The translations under genes were made by a program, and so were the position numbers. DNA of 36,360 nt from Alphaproteobacteria bacterium (lineage in GTDB: Bacteria > Pseudomonadota > Alphaproteobacteria > Caulobacterales > Aquidulcibacteraceae): contig JAPLOL010000096.1 in NCBI GenBank assembly GCA_026400735.1, forward strand, positions 1 through 36,360. Direction: 5' to 3'. Under the pieces are notes generated by a model that was not told the origin of the DNA, searched no databases, and saw only the letters and a list, made by a program, of their open reading frames with translations. Shown here in pieces: positions 17,714 through 26,222 of this stretch; position 1 is the stretch's first letter, and every line of letters begins with the position of its first letter.

Positions 17714-18709
17714 TTAGGTCGCCTTCTTCGGCTCGATGTGGCCGCCGAAGCCGAAGCGCATTGCCGACAGAAGTTTGTTGCTGAACGCGTGCGGTTGACG
17801 CGAGCGAAAGCGCGCGAAGAGTGCGGTGGCGAGCACGTCGGCTGGCACGGATTCTTCGATGGCGGCTTCCAAAGTCCAGCGGCCTTCGCCGCTATCGTCG
17901 ACGGCGCCGCTGAATGCGCCGAGCGCGCTGTCTTTGGCCAGCGCTGAGGCGCTGAGATCCAAGAGCCACGAGGTGATGACGCTGCCGCGGCGCCAGACTT
18001 CGGAGATGTCAGCGAGATTGAGGTTGTAGCGTTCGTCTTCAGGCAGCGCCGCCGAGTTCTTGCCTTCCAGTATGGCAAAGCCTTCGGCGTAGGCGGCCAT
18101 CAATCCGTATTCGATGCCGTTGTGAATCATCTTCACGAAATGGCCTGAGCCACTCGGGCCGGCGTGGATGTAGCCGGATTCTGCTTGCACACTTGCCGCG
18201 GCGTCGCGTTCGGTGCGTGGGATTGTGCCGACGCCGGGCGCGAGGGTAGCGAAGACTGGTTCGAGGCGATCGAAGGCGCCTTTGTCGCCGCCGACCATGA
18301 GGCAGAAGCCGCGCGCTTGGCCCCATACGCCGCCTGATGTGCCGACGTCGAGATAGGCGATCTGTCTCTCTGCGAGCGCCTTAGCGCGGCGAATGTCGTC
18401 GCGATAATAGGTGTTGCCGCCGTCGATGATGACGTCGCCAGGGGAAAGGAGTTGGCCGAGGCGTTTGACAGTGTCGTCGGTCGGCGCGCCTGCGGGGAGC
18501 ATTACCCAAACTGCGCGTGGCGCTGCGAGCTTCTGCACGAGGTCTTCGAGGCTCGTTGTTGCGACCGCGCCGTCTTTCACAAGTGCGTCTATGTTGGTGG
18601 CATTCAGATCATAGACGACGCACTCGTGACCACCGGCCATCAGCCTGCGTGATATGCCGGCGCCCATGCGCCCGAGCCCGATAACGCCAATCTGCAAGGC
18701 CGCCTCCAT
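17714..18709 (-). CDS. gnd: 6-phosphogluconate dehydrogenase, short (GndA/YqeC-like) form
   Basis: Oxidative decarboxylation of 6-phosphogluconate to ribulose 5-phosphate. At 331 aa this is the short, usually NAD-preferring class rather than the ~470-aa enzyme. N-terminal Rossmann GVIGLGRMG (about 8-16), [10 protein letters not shown] substrate region (about 96-105), [10 protein letters not shown] (about 125-134) and the catalytic K-x-x-H-N-G-I-E motif (KMIHNGIE, about 193-200). ATG 18709. Cofactor choice is family knowledge, not read directly. It stands alone, divergent from the DNA glycosylase gene. Confidence 0.92.
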   Translation of the reverse strand: MEAALQIGVIGLGRMGAGISRRLMAGGHECVVYDLNATNIDALVKDGAVATTSLEDLVQKLAAPRAVWVMLPAGAPTDDTVKRLGQLLSPGDVIIDGGNTYYRDDIRRAKALAERQIAYLDVGTSGGVWGQARGFCLMVGGDKGAFDRLEPVFATLAPGVGTIPRTERDAAASVQAESGYIHAGPSGSGHFVKMIHNGIEYGLMAAYAEGFAILEGKNSAALPEDERYNLNLADISEVWRRGSVITSWLLDLSASALAKDSALGAFSGAVDDSGEGRWTLEAAIEESVPADVLATALFARFRSRQPHAFSNKLLSAMRFGFGGHIEPKKAT

Positions 18710-18791
18710 TGTGCTGTGCGCACGATCTAGAGCGCGCGATCCCGGTTCGCTAGAGTATGAGTCTGCTGATCAAGCCAAAGGATGGGTACTC

Positions 18792-19394
18792 ATGGCTGTG
18801 AAGAAAGCCGCCGCTGAACTGCCGCGCTGCAAATGGCCGGGCACTGATCCGCTCTATCTTGACTACCACGATCACGAATGGGGCGTGCCGTTGCGCGATA
18901 GCCGGGCGCTATTCGAGATGCTCCAGCTCGAGGGTGCGCAGGCGGGGCTGTCGTGGATCACGATTTTGCGCAAGCGCGAGAATTATCGTCGCGCCTTCGA
19001 CGGCTTCGATCCGGTGAAGATCGCGCGCTACACGCCGGCGAAGATCGAGAAGCTGATGGGCGACGAGGGCATCGTCCGCAATCGGCTGAAGATCGAGGGT
19101 GTGGTGACGTCGGCGAAGGCTTACTTGGCGGTGGAAAAGGAAGGGCTGAGCTTTTCCGATTTCGTCTGGGACTTTGTCGTCGGCAAGCCAGTTATCAATC
19201 ATCTGAAACCCGGCGGGCCGATCCCGGCGGAGACGGATGTTTCGCGCCGGCTCTCTTGGGCGCTGAAGAAGCGTGGCTTCAAGTTTGTGGGTCCCACGAT
19301 CGTTTATGCGTTCATGCAGGCGGTGGGCATGGTCAACGATCACCTCGTGACGTGCTACCGTCACCCGGAATTCAAGAAACGCGCGAAGCGCTAG
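18792..19394 (+). CDS. tag: DNA-3-methyladenine glycosylase I
   Basis: Base-excision repair enzyme removing 3-methyladenine from alkylated DNA. 200 aa, the usual length. The zinc-binding set of the family is present: Cys13 (RCKW), His26 (YHDHEWG), His184 and Cys188 (NDHLVTCYRH). The base-pocket residues in LEGAQAGLSWITILRKRENY are also conserved. ATG 18792 is chosen; the frame is open further upstream but that part overlaps the gnd start and is not family-like. It is followed after 70 nt by the HxlR gene. Confidence 0.95.
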   Translation: MAVKKAAAELPRCKWPGTDPLYLDYHDHEWGVPLRDSRALFEMLQLEGAQAGLSWITILRKRENYRRAFDGFDPVKIARYTPAKIEKLMGDEGIVRNRLKIEGVVTSAKAYLAVEKEGLSFSDFVWDFVVGKPVINHLKPGGPIPAETDVSRRLSWALKKRGFKFVGPTIVYAFMQAVGMVNDHLVTCYRHPEFKKRAKR

Positions 19395-19464
19395 CGGACG
19401 CTGCGGCAGTCGCGGGTGTCGGGGCTTGTATGGGGCTTCCGCCGCGTTAGACTCTGGTCCGGAC

Positions 19465-20430
19465 ATGGAAGAGAGCGCCAAGCTCATACGCACGTGCTCG
19501 ATTTGGCGAGCGCTTGAGGTGGTCGGCGACACGTCGACGATCCTGATCATCGAGGCCAGCTGGCTCGGTGCGCGACGCTTCGACCAATTCCGTGCGCGAA
19601 CAGGTTTGCGCCAATCGCTGCTGAGTGACCGGCTGAAGAAGCTCGTAGCCGCTGAGGTGATGGCAAAGGTGCAGTATTCGTCGGCGCCGCCGCGATTCGA
19701 GTATCGGATGACGCGCAAGGGCCTCGATCTCTATTGGCCGTCGCTGATGATGTTGCGCTGGGAGAAGCGTTGGGCGGCTGCGGCCGGCGATAAATGCGAT
19801 GTCGAACTCACGCACAAGACGTGCGGCAAGCGCTTCGATGCGACGCCGACATGCACCGCGTGCGGCGATGAGATCAGCGCCAAGGATATGTCATGGAGTC
19901 CGGGGCCGGGCGTGGGCTGGATGGCGGCGCAGTATAGTCGCCGGCGTCAGCATCGCGACTCGCCAAGTGATCGGCCGCCGGCGTCGACGCTGATGGATGA
20001 AGTCGCGCAGATCATGGGCGATCGCTGGGCGGGACTGGTGTTGCGCGCGCTGTGTACCGGCTTGCGTAAGTTCGATGAAATCCTGAGTGACTCAGGGATG
20101 GCGACGAACATTCTCTCAGAACGCCTACAATGGCTGATCAGCAAAGGCATGATCCGCACGCATGAATATAGCGCCGTGCCGAAGCGTCACGAGTATAGGC
20201 TGACGCGCAAAGGCATCGATTATTATCCGGTGCTGCTGATGCTGATGCAGTGGGGCGACAAGTACTACGTCGCACCCGAAGGGCCGCCGCTGCTGTTGCG
20301 CCACAAGCGCGATGCGCATGATTTGCGCGCAGTCGTGACGTGCTCGGCGTGTGGCGGCGAGGTGCGGCCGCAGGATGTTGATTTCAGCGTCATCGAACCA
20401 GCGCGTGTCGCCGTCGCGAGCAGCGCTTAA
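19465..20430 (+). CDS. Fused double-HxlR transcriptional regulator
   Basis: 321 aa built as two HxlR-type winged-helix domains in tandem. Domain 1 is about residues 10-105 (CSIWRALEVVGDTSTILIIE ... RFEYRMTRKGLDLY) and domain 2 about 175-268 (DRWAGLVLRALCTGLRKFDE ... RHEYRLTRKGIDYYP). Each is followed by a CxxC knuckle: TCTACGDE (C130, C133, with H117 and C120 nearby) and TCSACGGE (C293, C296). HxlR proteins are normally ~110-aa dimers, so this chain is a covalent dimer whose halves have diverged. The cysteines suggest metal or redox sensing (inference). It precedes the SDR gene of the catabolic locus by 42 nt, making it the best candidate for local regulator. Confidence 0.88.
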   Translation: MEESAKLIRTCSIWRALEVVGDTSTILIIEASWLGARRFDQFRARTGLRQSLLSDRLKKLVAAEVMAKVQYSSAPPRFEYRMTRKGLDLYWPSLMMLRWEKRWAAAAGDKCDVELTHKTCGKRFDATPTCTACGDEISAKDMSWSPGPGVGWMAAQYSRRRQHRDSPSDRPPASTLMDEVAQIMGDRWAGLVLRALCTGLRKFDEILSDSGMATNILSERLQWLISKGMIRTHEYSAVPKRHEYRLTRKGIDYYPVLLMLMQWGDKYYVAPEGPPLLLRHKRDAHDLRAVVTCSACGGEVRPQDVDFSVIEPARVAVASSA

Positions 20431-20472
20431 GCCTGGCTTGCATAAGCGGATTGGCGGCTCTAGCGTTTCAGA

Positions 20473-21366
20473 ATGAGCGATAAATCTTCGAACACAGCGC
20501 CGCGCGTTGTCGTCATCACTGGCGCGGGCAAAGGCTTAGGACGCGCGTTCGCGTTGCATGCGGCAGCGAACGGCGCGCGTGTGCTGGTGAACAATCGCAA
20601 GCGCGACGGTGAGCTGAGTTCAGCGGATGCTGTGGTCGCGGAAATCAAAACCGCGGGCGGCGAAGCCATCGCTGATTACCATGATGTGCGCGATGACGGC
20701 GCAGCGCAGGCGCTGGCGGGAGCTGCGCTGAACGAGTGGGGTCGGCTCGATGCAATTGTTCTGAATGCAGGTGTGAATGGGCCCGCGGCGCGATTTGGGG
20801 GGCAAGCAAGCGAAGGTTTCCGCGATGTGCTGGAGACGAACTTCTTCGCAAACCTCGCCATTTTGCATGCGGTGCTGCCACACGTCAGTGCTTCCGGCGC
20901 GGGGCGCGTCGTGTTGGTTGCGTCCTCTGCGGGGCTCTATGGCGTGCGCGGGCGCGCGCCGTATGCGGCGTCGAAGGGCGCATTGATTGGGCTTGGGCTC
21001 ACGCTTGCGCATGAATTGCACCGAGATGGCGTCGGCGTGAACGTGCTTGCGCCCTACGCGACAACGCAAATGACCGCCGGCGCGATGGCCGCGCAGGACG
21101 GGATCGGTGAGCGCATGACGCCGGAGAGCGTCGCGCCGCTAGCGACGTGGCTCACGAGTGCGCAGTGCGATGCGACGGGCGAGATCTGGGTTGCTGGGGG
21201 CGGCTATGTGCGCCGCGCACGGATGATGGAAGGCGACGGCGCGGCATTCGCAGCGCTTGGTGATGTGGCGGCGGCGCTTGAGGCTGGCCGCCCGATGCAC
21301 AATGCGATGGGGTTCGCCGGGGCCGAGGCTTCGTTCGCGGACTTTGCGGCGAAGGGCGCGCTCTAA
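20473..21366 (+). CDS. SDR-family oxidoreductase, MFE-2/hydroxyacyl-CoA-dehydrogenase-like
   Basis: NAD(P)-dependent short-chain dehydrogenase, 297 aa. TGAGKGLG (16-23) binds cofactor, NAG (98-100), Ser151/152, Tyr164 and Lys168 (YAASK) form the catalytic set. It is longer than a typical 250-aa SDR: the C-terminal 65 residues contain GEIWVAGGGYVRRARMMEGD, a tail like that of the (3R)-hydroxyacyl-CoA dehydrogenase part of peroxisomal multifunctional enzyme 2. A role in CoA-ester beta-oxidation is therefore likely but not certain. ATG 20473. Convergent with the TonB receptor gene across a shared terminator. Confidence 0.85.
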   Translation: MSDKSSNTAPRVVVITGAGKGLGRAFALHAAANGARVLVNNRKRDGELSSADAVVAEIKTAGGEAIADYHDVRDDGAAQALAGAALNEWGRLDAIVLNAGVNGPAARFGGQASEGFRDVLETNFFANLAILHAVLPHVSASGAGRVVLVASSAGLYGVRGRAPYAASKGALIGLGLTLAHELHRDGVGVNVLAPYATTQMTAGAMAAQDGIGERMTPESVAPLATWLTSAQCDATGEIWVAGGGYVRRARMMEGDGAAFAALGDVAAALEAGRPMHNAMGFAGAEASFADFAAKGAL

Positions 21367-21370
21367 CGGA

Positions 21371-21402
21371 CAAAGAAAAGCGGGCGCCTTGTCGGCGCCC
21401 GC
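21371..21402 (-). terminator. Rho-independent terminator for the TonB-receptor gene
   Basis: Perfect 9-bp stem GCGGGCGCC/GGCGCCCGC (21380-21388 and 21394-21402) with a 5-nt loop. On the minus strand it is followed by TTTTCTTTG, a T-rich run, 30 bp after the receptor stop codon at 21432. On the plus strand the following tract is weaker, so it may serve the SDR gene only partly. Confidence 0.8.
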
Positions 21403-21431
21403 GAGGTCTTTGGGAGAAGTGCTCAGCCCGC

Positions 21432-23633
21432 TTAGAAGCGTTGCGAGAGCGAGATGCCGAATTCCTGCGGCGGCCCGAACACCGAGAAGCCGATGCCGAC
21501 GTTCTTGATGACGTGCAGGCGATAATCTTCGTCGGTGAGGTTCTTGCCGTAGACCGAAACCGTGAAGCCGCCGGGCGATTCCCACGACGCGAAGGCGCCG
21601 AGTAGACCGTGTGCGTCTTCCAGCACTTCGGGGTTGTTTGACGGGTCGAAGTAGAACTGGTCTTGCCATTGATAGTTGATGCGCGAGCTGAACTGACCGC
21701 CCCAGAGATCCCATTCGCCATCGATGAAGGCGTTGTATTGGTGCTCAGGTGAGCGCGGCAGTGTGTGGCCGTCATACGCCAACGTGCCGACAGTCGAGAT
21801 CGCGTTCGAGGTGTAGAACGCCTGCAGGCGCGTGTACGAGCCGCCTATGGTGATGTTCTCGTTCAGCGCGAACGCCGTTTCGAGTTCGATGCCTGACGAT
21901 TGTGCGTCGGCGTTCGAGGTGGCGAGGTTGAGGCCGAGCAGTTCGTAGACCTGCAGATCGCTGTAATCGAGCAGGAAGCCTTCAGCGTTGAAACGCAGGC
22001 GACCATCCATCCACGTCGTCTTCATGCCGATGGCATAATTGTCGAGGATCTCGCTGCGGATCGGCGTTGTGGCTTGCAGAGCGTTCTGCGCGCCGCTGAC
22101 GAACGAGCCGGCTTTGTAGCCGCGGTCGTAGCTGATGTAGAAACGTGCGTGATCGATCGGCTCGACCGAGAGTGCGAGGCGCCATGTCGGCTCCTCGAAG
22201 GTCTCGTCGGCGTTGACGTTGTACGGCGTGCCGGTCGGGCCAAGCGGAATGCCTGGCGGCAATGGGCCGAGCGTATCGTTATCGAGCGCAACCTGATGAA
22301 TCTCACGCTCGTCGTGCGACCAACGCGCGCCGGCGGTGAATTCCCAGATATCGGCGAACGGCACAGTCATCTGACCGAAGACAGCGTAGCTTGTGTTGGT
22401 CGCGTCCTGCAGGAACGTGACGTCGCCGCCAAAGCTGGCCGGCGCGATCGGCAATGCCGATTGCACGATGAAGCGTTCGCTGCGGTCGACATTTTCTTGG
22501 AAGAGATAAACACCGGCGACCCAATCGATCGTCGAGGAGCCAGGCGAGACCAAGCGGAATTCCTGGCTGATCTGATCCGACGCTTCTTCGGCGCGGTCAT
22601 CAACCGCGAGCGGGAAGCCCGGGAACGGAAGACCGCCAAGGTTGTCTCGCCACGCATAGTCGTTGTTGCGATACGAGGTCAGCGACACGAAGTCGAAGTT
22701 CTGACCCTCGTGTTCGGCGCGGAACGTGACGCCATAGTTTGTGCGTGTCTGATAATTGTCCGGCGACGAGAAGCTCTGACGAATGTCGAGGCCAGTGCGC
22801 AGGCCGTTGACGATGCCGGTGAAGAGCGGGTTCGTCGATGCGGTGGTCACCGGGATGCGGGCGTGGCCATCCATGTCTTCGTCGGAATAATCGACGCCGG
22901 CGAGGAAGGACCAATTGCCCACCTCAGTCAGGTACTGAGCCCGCGCGCCCCATTGGGTGCCGCCTTCGAGGCCTTGGCCCGTTGGCGCATATTCGGCGTA
23001 GCCGTCATTGGTGTTGTATTGCGCGGCGAAACGCAGCGCGGAATTGTCACCCAGCGCGGCGTTGTAGACGCCTTCAGCGCCGTACATGTCGAAGCTGCCG
23101 GCGCGCACGGTGACGTGGCCGCCGTTCTCGAACACGGGGCGGTTGGTGTAGACGTTGAGCGCGCCGCCGGAAGCGTTGCGGCCGTAGAGCGTGCCTTGCG
23201 GGCCGCGCAGCACTTCAACGCGGTTCACATCGAGGAACGCGAGCGCGCTGGCGCCTGTGCGGCCGATGGACACTTCGTCGATGGAAATACCGATCGAGGG
23301 ATCGCTTGCAGCGGAGTCGCTCGTCGTGCCGACGCCGCGAATGTAGAGTTGCGGTTCGCCGATGTTGAATTGAGTAAGCGTGACGCCCGGTGCGCGCGAG
23401 GCGACATCTTGGATGCCGACGGCGGCGGTGCGCTCGAGATCTTCTTGCGTGAACGCGGTGATCGCGATCGGAACGTCCTGCAGGCTTTCTTCGCGGCGCT
23501 GCGCGGTAACGACGATTTCGTCGAGACCGACGCTTTCTTCATCTTGCGCGAACGCAGGCGCGGCGGTGATCGATGTGGCGGCGGCGATCGCGGCCAACGA
23601 TGCGCCGAAGACGCTCAGCTTCTTTGAGCTCAT
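21432..23633 (-). CDS. TonB-dependent outer-membrane receptor
   Basis: Energy-driven importer across the outer membrane. 733 aa. Signal peptide about 1-29 (ATSITAAPAFA, cleavage before QDEE), TonB-box-like DEIVVTAQ (38-45), plug domain about 50-165 (VPIAITAFTQEDL ... VEVLRGPQGTLYGRNASGG), then the beta-barrel ending in a C-terminal Phe (SQRF) as needed for BAM insertion. The start is ATG 23633 with a strong GGGGAGGAA site; a much longer open frame upstream is out of character and overlaps the divergent gene. The plug/barrel type is that often called 'iron complex receptor', but the neighbourhood (oxygenase, acyl-CoA synthetase, thiolases) suggests import of a hydrophobic organic substrate. 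Confidence 0.95.
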   Translation of the reverse strand: MSSKKLSVFGASLAAIAAATSITAAPAFAQDEESVGLDEIVVTAQRREESLQDVPIAITAFTQEDLERTAAVGIQDVASRAPGVTLTQFNIGEPQLYIRGVGTTSDSAASDPSIGISIDEVSIGRTGASALAFLDVNRVEVLRGPQGTLYGRNASGGALNVYTNRPVFENGGHVTVRAGSFDMYGAEGVYNAALGDNSALRFAAQYNTNDGYAEYAPTGQGLEGGTQWGARAQYLTEVGNWSFLAGVDYSDEDMDGHARIPVTTASTNPLFTGIVNGLRTGLDIRQSFSSPDNYQTRTNYGVTFRAEHEGQNFDFVSLTSYRNNDYAWRDNLGGLPFPGFPLAVDDRAEEASDQISQEFRLVSPGSSTIDWVAGVYLFQENVDRSERFIVQSALPIAPASFGGDVTFLQDATNTSYAVFGQMTVPFADIWEFTAGARWSHDEREIHQVALDNDTLGPLPPGIPLGPTGTPYNVNADETFEEPTWRLALSVEPIDHARFYISYDRGYKAGSFVSGAQNALQATTPIRSEILDNYAIGMKTTWMDGRLRFNAEGFLLDYSDLQVYELLGLNLATSNADAQSSGIELETAFALNENITIGGSYTRLQAFYTSNAISTVGTLAYDGHTLPRSPEHQYNAFIDGEWDLWGGQFSSRINYQWQDQFYFDPSNNPEVLEDAHGLLGAFASWESPGGFTVSVYGKNLTDEDYRLHVIKNVGIGFSVFGPPQEFGISLSQRF

Positions 23634-23668
23634 GGAATTCCTCCCCTCGTGTTGTTCTTGTTCCCAGA

Positions 23669-23709
23669 CTTGCAATAGAAGACTGACCATGTAAATCCAT
23701 TTATGCAAG
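23669..23709. promoter_or_regulatory. AT-rich inverted repeats in the divergent receptor/DUF1295 promoter region
   Basis: CTTGCA (23669-23674) and TGCAAG (23704-23709) are inverted, and inside them TAAAT-CC-ATTTA (23692-23703) forms a second inverted repeat. This is the only AT-rich patch in the 98-bp region between the divergent receptor and DUF1295 genes, so it is the likely promoter/operator site. The binding protein is unknown. Confidence 0.35.
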
Positions 23710-23731
23710 CGACGACGAAGCGAGGGCCCGA

Positions 23732-24691
23732 GTGGTGCATTTAGGAACCAGTTGGATCGTGCCCGCCGCAGCTGCTTGGGCGCTGGTGGCGCTGATTTGG
23801 TTGATATTTGCTTGGCGCGAACCGAAGGGGCGCAGTTGGCACATCGTGCTGGCGCTGGCGCCGTTGGCGATTTTCGCGGTCGCAATATGGGGTCCGGAAC
23901 AATTGGCCGGCGCGGCGGCGCTGTGGCTCTTGATGGGCGGCATAATCCTCGTTGCGCTCGCCGCGGCGTGGGCGTTGGGCACGGCGCTGCGCAACCACGG
24001 CGTGATGGACATCCTCTATCCGCTGACCGTGCTGGCTGGCGCGTTCGCGGCGGTTGGGGTTGTCGGCGCCGATGCGTGGATATGGGCGGCAATGGCGCCG
24101 ATCGCGTTCTGGTCGATCCGGCTCGCGGTGCAGACGTTCGGACAAAACGCGCATGCTGAGCGAGAGCCGTATGCGTCGTGGCGCAAGCGCTTTGGCGCGA
24201 AATGGCTATGGTGGAGCGCTTTTCAGATCCATTTGCTGCAAGGCGTGACGGTGTGGATTTGGTGCGCGCCGATTGCGTTTGCGTTCGATGCGCCAGCGCC
24301 GCGCCCATGGTGGCCCCTCGTTCTGGGTGGCGCGATTTGGTTTGCTGGCTTTGCGTTGCAATCGGCCGCCGATCAGCAACTCGCAGCGTTCAAGCGCGAC
24401 GCCGCCAATCGCGGCAAGCTGCTCGAGACTGGCGTTTGGAGCTTCGTACGCCACCCGAACTATCTGGGTGAAGCGTTGATGTGGTGGGGCTTCTTTGCTT
24501 TTGGGTTGGCGCATCCGCTTGGGGTGCTGACAGTGTTCGCGCCGCTCTACGTGACTTGGTTCATGGGCTACGCTTCGGCTGCGCCTTACAAGGAACGGCA
24601 TATGGCCCGTACGCGGCCCGAGGCCTGGGCTGCATACTGCAGCCGGACACCGCGGTTTCTTCCCTGGAGCCGCCCAAAAGTCTCGACCTAG
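23732..24691 (+). CDS. DUF1295 (steroid 5-alpha-reductase-like) membrane protein
   Basis: 319 aa with about eight hydrophobic segments. The C-terminal part carries the DUF1295/isoprenylcysteine-methyltransferase-like cofactor motif: LLETGVWSFVRHPNYLGEAL (about 229-248) and later YKERHMARTRPEAWAAY. Relatives reduce C=C bonds next to carbonyls in steroids and other lipids using NADPH. The substrate here is unknown; the position 85 nt before the oxygenase operon hints at a role in processing a lipophilic unsaturated compound. Start GTG 23732 (or GTG 23735), with GAGGG upstream. Confidence 0.85.
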   Translation: MVHLGTSWIVPAAAAWALVALIWLIFAWREPKGRSWHIVLALAPLAIFAVAIWGPEQLAGAAALWLLMGGIILVALAAAWALGTALRNHGVMDILYPLTVLAGAFAAVGVVGADAWIWAAMAPIAFWSIRLAVQTFGQNAHAEREPYASWRKRFGAKWLWWSAFQIHLLQGVTVWIWCAPIAFAFDAPAPRPWWPLVLGGAIWFAGFALQSAADQQLAAFKRDAANRGKLLETGVWSFVRHPNYLGEALMWWGFFAFGLAHPLGVLTVFAPLYVTWFMGYASAAPYKERHMARTRPEAWAAYCSRTPRFLPWSRPKVST

Positions 24692-24776
24692 CCGCTCCCA
24701 AAGCCTCGCTTGCATTACCGGAGTTAAGTCTGATAGCCTTCTGGCGAAGAAGGCGAAATCGGCTCGGAGAAAAGCT

Positions 24777-26222
24777 ATGGCGGACGGCAACGCGCGGCGG
24801 ATCGAAACCGGCGAACTCACCGGGCTGAACCTGCTCAATCCGTATGTTCAAGGCATCTACGAGCCGGTCGCGAAAGAAGTGACGGCGGTGGATCTTAAGG
24901 TCATCGGCGAAATCCCAAAAGACTTGCACGGCGCCTATTATCGCAATGGCCCGAACCCGGTGCATGCGCCAACGGCTTTGCATCACTGGTTCGATGGCGA
25001 TGGCATGCTGCACGCCATTCAATTTGAGAATGGCAAAGCGTCCTATCGCAACCGCTACATTCGCAGCGACGATTACAACGCCGAAGTCGCGGGCACGCTT
25101 GATGCGGGCGGCGTGTTGTTGCCCGCGAACCGCGCGCGAGAGAACAAAGTCTACAAGGACACTGCCAACACCGACGTGATCGTTCACAACGGTCAGCTGA
25201 TGGCGCTCTGGTATATCTCCGGCACGCCTGTTCGCATCAATGCGCGCACTTTGGAGACCATCGGCAACGAGACGTTTGGCGGCAAGCTGCCGCGCAACGT
25301 GTCCGCGCATTCGAAGGTCGATCCGGATACTGGCGAGTTCGTCTTCTTCGACTATTCGCTCTACGAGCCGTGGATGACGTTTGGCACGGTGAGCCCGACG
25401 AATGAGCTTGTCCACTTCGAGAAAGTCGATCTGCCCGGGCCGCGCCTGCCGCACGACATGGGCCTGACCAAGAATTACATCGTGCTGCATGATCTGCCGG
25501 TGATTTTCACCGAGAGCGGCATGCGCAATTCGATGTGGCAGATCAAAGTCGCCGATCAACCGGCGCGCTTCGGTATCGTGCCGCGTCGCGGTCGTGGCAG
25601 CGAGATCAAATGGTTCGAGACCGATAGCTGCTACATCTATCACGTCATCAATACGTGGGAGGAAGGCGACGAAGTCGTCATGACCGCGTGCATGATGACG
25701 CCAAACGGCTTCTCGCCCGATCCGCAGTACGGGCCGTATGCGTCGATGGTGAACATCCTGGCGCTCCACGCAGTGCCGGTGGAATGGCGCATGAACATGC
25801 GTACGGGCGAATGCAAGAAACGTGTGCTCGATGATCGGATCGGTGAATTCCCGATCGTGAATCTGGACTACGCGGCCAAGAAGACGCGCTGGTCTTATCA
25901 CGTGGCGATGTCGCCGGATCAGCTGCAGAAGTTTGCTGGTCTCTACAAATACGATCTCGAGACCGGCGACGCCGAGACGTATATGTATGAGGCTGGGATG
26001 TTCGGCTCTGAGCCTGCGTTCGCCCCGCGCCTCGATCCCAAGAGCGAGGACGACGGCTACGTCGTGGTGTTCGTGACCAACGAGAACACCGGCATGTCGG
26101 AAGCGCAGGTCATCGACGCGCAGAACTTCGAAAAGGGCCCGATCGCGCGCGTGCAGATTCCGGCGCGCGTGCCGGCTGGCTTCCACGGGACGTGGGCCCG
26201 CGGCGATCAGATGGCCGGTTAG
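24777..26222 (+). CDS. Carotenoid/lignostilbene-type cleavage oxygenase
   Basis: Non-heme iron dioxygenase that splits a C=C bond of carotenoids, apocarotenoids or stilbenes to two carbonyl products. 481 aa seven-bladed propeller family. All four iron-ligand histidines are visible: H178 (SAHSK), H226 (LPHDM), H289 (YIYHV) and H470 (GFHGTW). FDGDGML (72-78) is also typical. The stretch LMALWY (141-146) resembles carotenoid-type rather than lignostilbene-type members, which as I recall have a Lys near here; this is a weak hint. ATG 24777 with GGAG upstream. It is the first gene of a five-gene run; its TAG overlaps the next GTG by one base. No signal peptide, so it is cytosolic. Confidence 0.92.
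   Translation: MADGNARRIETGELTGLNLLNPYVQGIYEPVAKEVTAVDLKVIGEIPKDLHGAYYRNGPNPVHAPTALHHWFDGDGMLHAIQFENGKASYRNRYIRSDDYNAEVAGTLDAGGVLLPANRARENKVYKDTANTDVIVHNGQLMALWYISGTPVRINARTLETIGNETFGGKLPRNVSAHSKVDPDTGEFVFFDYSLYEPWMTFGTVSPTNELVHFEKVDLPGPRLPHDMGLTKNYIVLHDLPVIFTESGMRNSMWQIKVADQPARFGIVPRRGRGSEIKWFETDSCYIYHVINTWEEGDEVVMTACMMTPNGFSPDPQYGPYASMVNILALHAVPVEWRMNMRTGECKKRVLDDRIGEFPIVNLDYAAKKTRWSYHVAMSPDQLQKFAGLYKYDLETGDAETYMYEAGMFGSEPAFAPRLDPKSEDDGYVVVFVTNENTGMSEAQVIDAQNFEKGPIARVQIPARVPAGFHGTWARGDQMAG

Noticed and set aside
21900..23627. A 575-codon open frame on the plus strand opposite the TonB receptor
   Set aside because: It is a GC-rich antisense shadow: the receptor on the other strand has signal peptide, plug and barrel motifs, while this frame is Arg/Val/Ala-rich with no family features.
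23634..24308. N-terminal extension of the TonB receptor frame
   Set aside because: It overlaps the divergent DUF1295 gene and is Ala/Pro/Arg low-complexity; the ATG at 23633 has a strong ribosome site and a signal peptide follows.
24561..26186. A 541-codon minus-strand frame opposite the cleavage oxygenase
   Set aside because: Antisense shadow of a gene with all four iron-ligand histidines; composition is His/Arg-rich without domain signatures.
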